Below, in pieces: positions 21,874-27,908 of a DNA stretch of 27,908 nucleotides. The stretch's first letter is position 1. Each line of letters opens with the position of its first letter. The notes under the pieces were generated by a model. That model worked only from the letters and a program-made list of their open reading frames with translations, had not been told where the DNA came from and searched no databases. The stretch covers positions 1 to 27,908 of the forward strand of contig JAZNVC010000007.1 in assembly GCA_045592625.1 (NCBI GenBank), read 5' to 3'. The position numbers and the translations under genes are program-made. The DNA is from SIG607 sp045592625 (GTDB taxonomy: Bacteria > Bacillota > Clostridia > Oscillospirales > Acutalibacteraceae).

Positions 21874-23284
21874 GTATTTGTTTATAAAGCCTTATATATT
21901 CGTTAGCCGATTTGCCCCAGGAATTATCACATTCCATAGCACGTTTGCGAAGCACTGCCCAGCCCTGTTTATCGCTGTATCCTTGCAGTGCACGCCATAC
22001 GGTTTCAAGCATATCGTGGGCATTATAACTCTTGAATGTAAAGCCGTTACCCTCGTTATCACCGCTATCCTTAATGGTATCGGCAAGACCGCCCGTTTCA
22101 CGAACAATGGGGATAGTGCCGTAACGAAGGGCTACCATTTGTGCAAGACCGCAAGGCTCACTTTGACTGGGCATAAGGAATATATCGGCACCCGCATAAA
22201 TTTTTCTTGCAAGGGCAGGTATAAAGCCCATTTTAAAGGCAACCTTTTCGGGATATTTAACCGACATCTCGTGGAAAAATGTTTCAAACTCCCATTCGCC
22301 GCTGCCAAGAATTGCAAACTGCACATCTGCCTTTAACATATCCTCAAAAACGTGTTTTACCAGGTCAAAGCCTTTGTGCTTAACAAGACGGGAAACAATA
22401 CCTATAACCGGAACGTCACTTCTCAGCGGCAGTCCCATTTCAGACTGTAAACCCATTTTATTGTTAATCTTTTTATCTATTGAAGAAAGGTCGAAATTTT
22501 CATAAATATTTTGGTCGGTTTCAGGATTATAAACCTCGGTATCAATACCGTTTACTATTCCCGACACCTTGCCCTCAAGTTCCATTAAAATTCCGTCGAG
22601 TCCATGAGCATAATAAGGGTCTAAAATCTCCTTTGCATAGGTAGGAGAAACGGTGGTAACCCTGTCAGCCTCTTGGATACCGCCCTTCATAAAGTTAACA
22701 CAATTATCGTAATCAACAAGTTGTGCTGTACCCGTTGGAAGTCCTAAAACGTCGTCAATAAGCTCATATCCGTATTTACCCTGATACTGTATGTTATGAA
22801 TGGTAAACACGGTATGAATATTGCGATGAATTTCATTTTCTCTGTAAAGGGTATTAAGAAATACAGGAACAAGTGCCGTCTGCCAATCGTTACAATGAAT
22901 TATATCGGGGACATAGTTGATATGGGGTATAATTTCGAGAATCGCACGGGAGAAAAACGCATAACGTTCAGCATCATCAAAATATCCGTAAAGACTGCTT
23001 CTTTTAAAATAGTACTGATTATCAAGAAGATAATAAATCACTCCGTCAACCTTGGCTTCAAATATACCGCAGTACTGTCTGCGCCATGCAACAGGCACAG
23101 TAATACTTGTTATAAAGTTCATATTAGCCCTTAGTTCGTCGGGTACTGCTTCGTAAAGAGGCATTACAACTCGGCAACCCACCAAACGACGCCTTAAAGC
23201 CTTAGGCAAAGCTCCTGCAACATCGGCAAGACCCCCCGACATAGCAAAAGGATAGGCCTCGCTTGCAGCATATAATATTTTCAT
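21863..23284 (-). CDS. glgA: Glycogen synthase
   Basis: A 473-residue GT5 glucosyltransferase that extends alpha-1,4-glucan from ADP-glucose. The N-terminal Rossmann domain begins MKILYAASEA and has SGGLADVAGALPKAL, the NDWQTALVP block near 151-159 and HNIQYQGK. The C-terminal domain has GIVSRLVKHKGFDL and the catalytic-site SEPCGLAQM and ETGGLADT segments. Length is normal. The odd point is residue 15: E. coli GlgA has Lys15 in KTGGL, which contacts ADP-glucose, and here the motif reads A-M15-S-G-G-L. It is the last gene of the glycogen operon, starting three bases after the glgD stop with its ribosome site (AAAGGA) inside glgD. Confidence 0.95.
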   Translation of the reverse strand: MKILYAASEAYPFAMSGGLADVAGALPKALRRRLVGCRVVMPLYEAVPDELRANMNFITSITVPVAWRRQYCGIFEAKVDGVIYYLLDNQYYFKRSSLYGYFDDAERYAFFSRAILEIIPHINYVPDIIHCNDWQTALVPVFLNTLYRENEIHRNIHTVFTIHNIQYQGKYGYELIDDVLGLPTGTAQLVDYDNCVNFMKGGIQEADRVTTVSPTYAKEILDPYYAHGLDGILMELEGKVSGIVNGIDTEVYNPETDQNIYENFDLSSIDKKINNKMGLQSEMGLPLRSDVPVIGIVSRLVKHKGFDLVKHVFEDMLKADVQFAILGSGEWEFETFFHEMSVKYPEKVAFKMGFIPALARKIYAGADIFLMPSQSEPCGLAQMVALRYGTIPIVRETGGLADTIKDSGDNEGNGFTFKSYNAHDMLETVWRALQGYSDKQGWAVLRKRAMECDNSWGKSANEYIRLYKQILGK

Positions 23285-23287
23285 TTA

Positions 23288-24415
23288 TTATCGTCCTTTC
23301 TCTTCACCCTTTTTAAGAAGTACAATATTTTTTTTGCTACCGATAAGTTCTGCATTTTTTTCTATTTTTGAAATTTTATCCATTACGGCATAGGAAACCT
23401 TGGCTCCCTCTTCCACAACGGCATTTTGCATTATGATTGCATTTTCAACCACAGCACCCTTTTTAACAACCGCATTTCTAAAAAGAATAGAGTTTTTAAC
23501 GGTGCCTTCAATAACACAGCCGTCAGCAATAAGGCTATTATTAACCTTGCTGCCTATAGCATATTTTGCAGGCATACTGTCGTGAGTTTTGGTATAAATA
23601 GGTCTTTCGCGGTTAAACAGTTGTTTTCTTACCTTAGGCTCAAGCATTTTCATATTAAGGTCATAATAACTAACAGGACCGTCCATAATTTCTACAAAGC
23701 CTTCAACCTTATAGCCTAAAATTTTATATCTGCCAATACCTGAAATAAGCACGTCACGCGAAAGTGAATGTTTTCCGTTTTCGATACAGTCGTTTATTAT
23801 ATTAATAAGAAACTCACGCTGACAAAGAACAATATCAAGACTGTGGTTAACGGTTTCTCTTTCCTTAACGTACTTTATCTCTTTAATAACACTGTTATCA
23901 TCCAGATTAAAAACCATAACCTTATCGTGATTTAAAGGCAACTTTCCGTATTTATAAGCAATGGTAAAGTCGGCCTTGTTTTGTAAATGAGCTTCAAACA
24001 TTTCGCTTATATCCACATTAGCTATAACGTCGCTGTCGCAGATAATAACGTACTCCTGTTTTGCACGTTTAAGGAAATTAAGAACTGAGCAAAGAGCACC
24101 TAAATGGGTTTTATATACACCGTCATTAACAGAGCCTGAAACAAAGGGCGGGAGTATAAAAAGACCACCTGATTTTCTGTCCAAATCCCATTCTCTGCCG
24201 CTTCCGATATGGTCCATAAGAGACTGGTAGTTTTGCTTAGTAATAATTCCCACCTGACTTATACCTGCATTAGTAAGGTTAGAAAGAGAGAAATCTATAA
24301 GACGGTAACGTGCTGCAAAGGGTACCGATGCCATTGAACGCCTCTCGGTAAGACCGGGAAGAAGGTCATCGTGAACGTTTGCATAAATTATACCTAAAAT
24401 ATTGTTGGCACTCAT
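23288..24415 (-). CDS. glgD: Glucose-1-phosphate adenylyltransferase regulatory subunit GlgD
   Basis: A 375-residue paralog of GlgC found in Firmicutes, which forms a mixed complex with GlgC and raises its activity. The N-terminal nucleotide-binding signature GGxGxRLxxLT of GlgC is replaced by IIYANVHDDLLPGLTERRS, so this subunit is not expected to be catalytically competent alone. SVPFAARYRLIDFSLSN, the GSGREWDLDRKSGG block and the C-terminal left-handed beta-helix hexapeptide repeats (about 285-355) are retained. The ATG overlaps the glgC TGA by four bases (24412-24415), which favours stoichiometric coupled translation of the two subunits. Confidence 0.94.
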   Translation of the reverse strand: MSANNILGIIYANVHDDLLPGLTERRSMASVPFAARYRLIDFSLSNLTNAGISQVGIITKQNYQSLMDHIGSGREWDLDRKSGGLFILPPFVSGSVNDGVYKTHLGALCSVLNFLKRAKQEYVIICDSDVIANVDISEMFEAHLQNKADFTIAYKYGKLPLNHDKVMVFNLDDNSVIKEIKYVKERETVNHSLDIVLCQREFLINIINDCIENGKHSLSRDVLISGIGRYKILGYKVEGFVEIMDGPVSYYDLNMKMLEPKVRKQLFNRERPIYTKTHDSMPAKYAIGSKVNNSLIADGCVIEGTVKNSILFRNAVVKKGAVVENAIIMQNAVVEEGAKVSYAVMDKISKIEKNAELIGSKKNIVLLKKGEEKGR

Positions 24416-25638
24416 ACTGTTTCGCCTTCTTTCACATTTTTGCTTATCATTGATTTAGCCTTTACCGTAGCGTTTTTACCAATTTTGACACCTGCTCCTA
24501 CAACCGCAATTCCCCAATCTTCACGGTTAGATATGTTAGCAGGGTTTTCACCAACGGTAGCCCCCTCGCCCACCTTAACGTTTTCAGCAACTATTGCATA
24601 CTGTACGTGGGCACCTTTTTTAACAACTGCACCGGGCATAATAAGGGAATATTCAACCGTCGCCCCTTCTTCAATGGTAACATCTTCAAACAGCACCGAA
24701 TAATCAAGTTTTCCGTTTACCGAGCATCCGTCACTGACAAGAGAGTTTTCAACCTCAGCACCTTCGCTTATATATTGAGGCGGCAACCAGCCTGTACGGG
24801 AATAAATCTTCCAATCGCTGCTGTCAAGTTTTAAGTCTAGTTTAGGATTCAACAGGTCAAGGTTAGCATCCCACAAGGATTCCACCGTGCCAACATCCTT
24901 CCAATAACCCTCAAATCTATAGGCCATCATTTTTTCGCCCGCATTAAGCATACTGGGAATAATATTCTTACCAAAATCGTTATTAGATTCTTTATTTTTC
25001 TCATCATCTATAAGATACTGACGCAACTTTTCCCAAGAGAAAACGTAAATTCCCATAGAAGCAAGGTTGCTCTTAGGATTAGCAGGTTTTTCTTCAAATT
25101 CGTAAATTGTGCCATCCTCTTTAGTGTTCATAATGCCAAAGCGTGATGCCTCATCATAAGAAACCTCCATAACAGCGATTGTGCAATCGGCACCGCTTTT
25201 TTTATGGGCCTTTATCATTTTTGCATAATCCATTTTATAAATATGGTCGCCTGAAAGAATAAGCACATATTCGGGATCATATCTCTCTATAAAATGAATA
25301 TTCTGATAAATTGCATTGGCTGTACCCTTATACCAGTCGCCGCCCTTGCTTTTTTGATAGGGAGGCAGAATATGAACACCGCCGTCAATTCTGTCAAGGT
25401 CCCAAGGTTTTCCGCTTCCCACGTAATCGTTAAGTTCTAACGGCTGATACTGAGTCAAAATACCTACAATATCAATGCCCGAATTAACACAGTTGGAAAG
25501 AGGGAAATCTATAATTCTGTACTTTCCACCGTAGGGTACGGCAGGTTTTGCAATTTTATGGGTTAAAACACCTAACCTGCTTCCCTGTCCGCCTGCAAGT
25601 AACATTGCTACACATTCATTCTTTTTCAAGGCTCTCAC
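24412..25638 (-). CDS. glgC: Glucose-1-phosphate adenylyltransferase, catalytic subunit
   Basis: A 408-residue enzyme making ADP-glucose from ATP and glucose-1-phosphate, the committed step of bacterial glycogen synthesis. It has the nucleotidyltransferase signature LAGGQGSRLGVLT at 14-26, KPAVPYGGKYRIIDFPLSN at 31-49, GSGKPWDLDR near 74-83, the LSGDHIYKMDY block with the metal-binding Asp, FEEKP for glucose-1-phosphate, and a C-terminal beta-helix of hexapeptide repeats (about 290-405). Length is normal. It starts 14 bases after the glgB stop and overlaps glgD, so it lies in the middle of the operon. Confidence 0.96.
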   Translation of the reverse strand: MRALKKNECVAMLLAGGQGSRLGVLTHKIAKPAVPYGGKYRIIDFPLSNCVNSGIDIVGILTQYQPLELNDYVGSGKPWDLDRIDGGVHILPPYQKSKGGDWYKGTANAIYQNIHFIERYDPEYVLILSGDHIYKMDYAKMIKAHKKSGADCTIAVMEVSYDEASRFGIMNTKEDGTIYEFEEKPANPKSNLASMGIYVFSWEKLRQYLIDDEKNKESNNDFGKNIIPSMLNAGEKMMAYRFEGYWKDVGTVESLWDANLDLLNPKLDLKLDSSDWKIYSRTGWLPPQYISEGAEVENSLVSDGCSVNGKLDYSVLFEDVTIEEGATVEYSLIMPGAVVKKGAHVQYAIVAENVKVGEGATVGENPANISNREDWGIAVVGAGVKIGKNATVKAKSMISKNVKEGETV

Positions 25639-25652
25639 TACACTTTCATAAA

Positions 25653-27512
25653 TTATTTGCGTTTACTGTTTCTTTTAAGATAGGTTACCGAAAGGGGTGG
25701 TATATCCATGGATATACTGTTTTCATAACCGTGCATCTCTATATTTTCACTTTTATAAGAAATCCTGCTCTTTTCCTTTCCACCGCCGAATTCTTGCCAT
25801 TCGGAGCAAAAAACCGTTCTGTAACTACCCTTACGCGGAACGCCGATACGGTAATTTTCTCTTGCAACAGGCACAAAATTGCACACAATAATTATTTCTT
25901 CGCCGTCACTCGCAATTCTTCTGAAAGAAATAATACTCTGTGTATAATCATCATTGGAAATCCAGTTAAAACCTTCCCATGAATAATCAATTTCATAAAG
26001 AGGAGGATTCTTTAAATAAAACTCATTCAGCTTCTTGGTGTAATATTGCATTTTTTCGTGTGCTTCATAACCAAGCAAAAACCAGTCAAGCTGACGCTTA
26101 TAGTCCCACTCAATAAACTGAGCAAATTCTTGTCCCATAAATGATAGCTTTTTACCGGGATGAGCCATCATATAAGCCATAAATGCCCTAAGTCCTCTGA
26201 ATTTTCCTTCGTAATCTCCGGGCATTTTATTTATCATAGAACATTTGCCGTGCACTACCTCGTCGTGTGAAAGAGGCAGTATAAAATTCTCGCTAAATGC
26301 ATAGAAAAAAGAAAAAGTAAGACATTCATGATTATTTTTTCTAAAAAGAGGGTCGAGGGAGGTATAACGAAGCATATCGTTCATCCAGCCCATATTCCAC
26401 TTAAAATTAAAGCCCAAACCTCCGTCAAAAGACGGCTTTGTCACCATCGGCCACGCAGTTGATTCCTCAGCAATCATTAAAACATTAGGATTAATGCTGA
26501 ATGCAGCAGAGTTGAGCTGTCTCAAAAACTCGATAGCTTCCAGATTTTCTCTGCCGCCGTAAGAATTTGGTATCCACTCTCCGTCATTTCTGCTATAGTC
26601 AAGATAAAGCATAGAAGCAACTGCATCAACCCTAAGTCCGTCTATATGGAATTCCTTCAGCCAGTAACAAGCACTTCCAATAAGGAAATTGATGACCTCC
26701 ACCTTGCCGAAATCAAAAACGGCTGTGCCCCACTCCTTGTGTTCGCCCTTTCTTTCGTCGCTATATTCATAAAGGGGCGTACCGTCAAAGCGGTAAAGGA
26801 AGGATTCATCCTTTGGGAAATGGGCAGGTACCCAGTCAAGAATAACCCCTATGCCCTTATTATGAAGTATATCCACAAATTTCTTGAAATCTTCGGGAGT
26901 ACCGTATCTTGAAGTAGGAGCGTAATATCCGCTGACCTGATATCCCCAAGAGCCCTCAAAGGGATACTCTGTAATAGGCATCAGTTCAATATGGGTATAT
27001 CCCATCTCCTTTACGTACTCTGCAAGAGCAAGGGCGGATTGCTCATAAGTATAGGGATTTGAGTCCTCATGGATACGCCACGAACCAAGATGTACTTCAT
27101 ATATATTTACGGGAGAACAATATATATTCTTGTCTTTTATCTTATTCTGCCATTTTTCATCCTTAAAACAATAGTTATCGTAATATACCTTTGAGCAGGT
27201 ACCGGGAGAAGTTTCAAAATGCCGTGCATAAGGGTCGGCTTTAAGAACAGTTTTATCACCCTTTGTTATGGCATATTTATAATTATCAAACAGTTTTATT
27301 CCTTTAATTCTGATTTCAAAGGTGCCGTCATCGTTTTTTTGCATAACGTCGGCATATGAGTTCCATCCGTTAAAATCACCCACCACCGAAACAGTATCGG
27401 CAGAGGGTGCCCACACCCTGAAAAGCGTACTGTCTTCACCGTAAAAAGAACCTAAATAATTATATGAATCATAAATTATCGATTTATGAAATTTTTCTTC
27501 ATATCTATCCAT
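25653..27512 (-). CDS. glgB: 1,4-alpha-glucan branching enzyme
   Basis: A 619-residue GH13 branching enzyme that transfers alpha-1,4 chains to 1,6 positions on glycogen. A CBM48 module covers about 20-115 (FRVWAPSADTVSVVGDFNGW), with no extra N1 domain as in longer homologs. The catalytic barrel has YEVHLGSW, DWVPAHF, DGLRVDAVASMLYLDYS with the nucleophile D296, AEEST with the acid/base E349, and LPLSHDEVVHGK. The C-terminal beta domain covers about 520-619. It is the first gene of the glgB-C-D-A operon, with a promoter at 27553-27581 and AAAGGAT before the ATG. Nothing looks damaged. Confidence 0.97.
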   Translation of the reverse strand: MDRYEEKFHKSIIYDSYNYLGSFYGEDSTLFRVWAPSADTVSVVGDFNGWNSYADVMQKNDDGTFEIRIKGIKLFDNYKYAITKGDKTVLKADPYARHFETSPGTCSKVYYDNYCFKDEKWQNKIKDKNIYCSPVNIYEVHLGSWRIHEDSNPYTYEQSALALAEYVKEMGYTHIELMPITEYPFEGSWGYQVSGYYAPTSRYGTPEDFKKFVDILHNKGIGVILDWVPAHFPKDESFLYRFDGTPLYEYSDERKGEHKEWGTAVFDFGKVEVINFLIGSACYWLKEFHIDGLRVDAVASMLYLDYSRNDGEWIPNSYGGRENLEAIEFLRQLNSAAFSINPNVLMIAEESTAWPMVTKPSFDGGLGFNFKWNMGWMNDMLRYTSLDPLFRKNNHECLTFSFFYAFSENFILPLSHDEVVHGKCSMINKMPGDYEGKFRGLRAFMAYMMAHPGKKLSFMGQEFAQFIEWDYKRQLDWFLLGYEAHEKMQYYTKKLNEFYLKNPPLYEIDYSWEGFNWISNDDYTQSIISFRRIASDGEEIIIVCNFVPVARENYRIGVPRKGSYRTVFCSEWQEFGGGKEKSRISYKSENIEMHGYENSISMDIPPLSVTYLKRNSKRK

Positions 27513-27552
27513 TATCCACTATCCTTTCTTTCCACTCATCCTTCTTATTATT

Positions 27553-27581
27553 ATCATACCAAACCATATATCAAATTTCAA
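27553..27581 (-). promoter_or_regulatory. Glycogen operon promoter
   Basis: On the minus strand: TTGAAA (27581-27576), a 17-bp spacer and TATGAT (27558-27553), with an extended -10 TG. It lies in the 396-bp non-coding end region. Confidence 0.7.
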
Positions 27582-27693
27582 GATGTTTTTGTTAAAAATA
27601 AAGTATTTTCTTATATCAGGTTTAATAACATTTATGTAATTTATACAAAAATCGACATATTTTTTGTAAATAAGATAAAACATATAAAACAAA

Positions 27694-27715
27694 AATACAA
27701 AACTTGTTTTGTATT
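27694..27715. repeat. Palindrome upstream of the glycogen operon
   Basis: AATACAAAAC (27694-27703) and GTTTTGTATT (27706-27715) are perfect complements two bases apart. On the minus strand the stem is followed by TTTGTTTTA, so it could be a weak AT-rich terminator for a gene entering from the right. Alternatively it is an operator about 115 bp upstream of the glgB promoter. Confidence 0.5.
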
Positions 27716-27733
27716 ACTTTATGTAACTTATTA

Positions 27734-27757
27734 TGATACTTTTACCTGAAAGTATCA
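27734..27757. repeat. Hairpin in the end region
   Basis: TGATACTTT (27734-27742) pairs with AAAGTATCA (27749-27757), a perfect 9-bp stem with a 6-nt loop. T-rich sequence follows on the plus strand, but no plus-strand gene is present for it to terminate. Its role is unknown. Confidence 0.45.
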
Positions 27758-27829
27758 ATTTTTATGTTAAAAGAAAATTGGGAGAAAACTACTTTACGAA
27801 GCATGATCCTTCTCCTCTCTTTTACGTTC

Positions 27830-27907
27830 TTAATACATTCCCATGCCGCCTGCTCCCTCTCCGATGAATATGCCAATATTTATCAAAAAAAAAGAGAGGT
27901 GGGTTTC
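27830..27907 (-). CDS. Possible C-terminus of an unidentified protein (partial)
   Basis: The minus-strand frame open at the right edge encodes about 25 residues, hydrophobic then Gly-rich, ending ...IFIGEGAGGMGMY and a TAA at 27832-27830. The composition resembles the tail of a small membrane protein. It is too short to identify. It would be followed by the palindrome at 27694-27715 as a possible terminator. Confidence 0.3.
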   Translation of the reverse strand, partial: ETHLSFFLINIGIFIGEGAGGMGMY

Positions 27908-27908
27908 C

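Noticed and set aside
21812..22336. Plus-strand 174-codon frame opposite glgA
   Set aside because: It starts in the uppP-glgA gap but runs antisense through conserved glgA motifs, and no ribosome site is present.

Overview
The window looks like chromosome of a strictly anaerobic, AT-rich Firmicute of class Clostridia, probably an uncultured gut or rumen lineage. This is an inference from content: a single-chain pyruvate:ferredoxin oxidoreductase, a high-molecular-weight-rubredoxin type flavoprotein, a tryptophan T-box riboswitch, the paired GlgC/GlgD ADP-glucose pyrophosphorylase typical of Firmicutes, BioY, strong GGAGG-type ribosome binding sites, and sigma-A-like promoters that nearly all have a 17-bp spacer. 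Species cannot be named from the sequence.

Layout. Positions 1-1430 hold a hairpin terminator, an orphan AT-rich gene of unknown function, a repeat/inverted-repeat patch and a DUF421 membrane protein. 1469-2842 (minus) carries a short-chain dehydrogenase and bioY. 2959-6941 (plus) carries an Hrb-like flavin reductase/rubredoxin fusion, glyA and a GH127-like glycosidase. 7075-8485 (minus) has a zinc-ribbon membrane protein and a DegV protein, and ung lies at 8667 (plus). 9434-15587 (minus) holds the PFOR gene and a three-gene unit: a DUF6106-like membrane protein, the bifunctional NAD(P)HX repair enzyme and a lipoprotein. 15716-17630 (plus) is a two-gene PqqD-like/ABC exporter operon. 17657 (minus) is an HPr-like protein lacking the active histidine, and 17995 (plus) is mtaB. 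19320-20928 (minus) is an orphan trpB behind a tryptophan T-box, preceded by uppP. 21863-27512 (minus) is a complete glycogen operon, glgB-glgC-glgD-glgA. The last 400 bases hold the glgB promoter, two palindromes and possibly the tail of another minus-strand gene.

How it fits together. Most genes are central-metabolism or housekeeping functions: pyruvate oxidation to acetyl-CoA with reduced ferredoxin, one-carbon/serine metabolism, glycogen synthesis, metabolite repair, uracil excision, tRNA methylthiolation and undecaprenyl phosphate recycling. The less ordinary parts are the PqqD-ABC pair, which has no visible peptide substrate or maturation enzyme; two divergent promoter pairs whose -35 hexamers overlap, one perfectly symmetric; an orphan trpB with its own T-box; a GH127-like enzyme that keeps the zinc-thiolate ligands but has lost the usual downstream motif; and a GlgA with Met at the position of the ADP-glucose-binding Lys15.

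I found no CRISPR array, tRNA, rRNA, transposase, integrase or phage gene. No single locus here is demonstrably a new defence or mobile system; the PqqD-ABC pair is the best candidate for an undescribed system.
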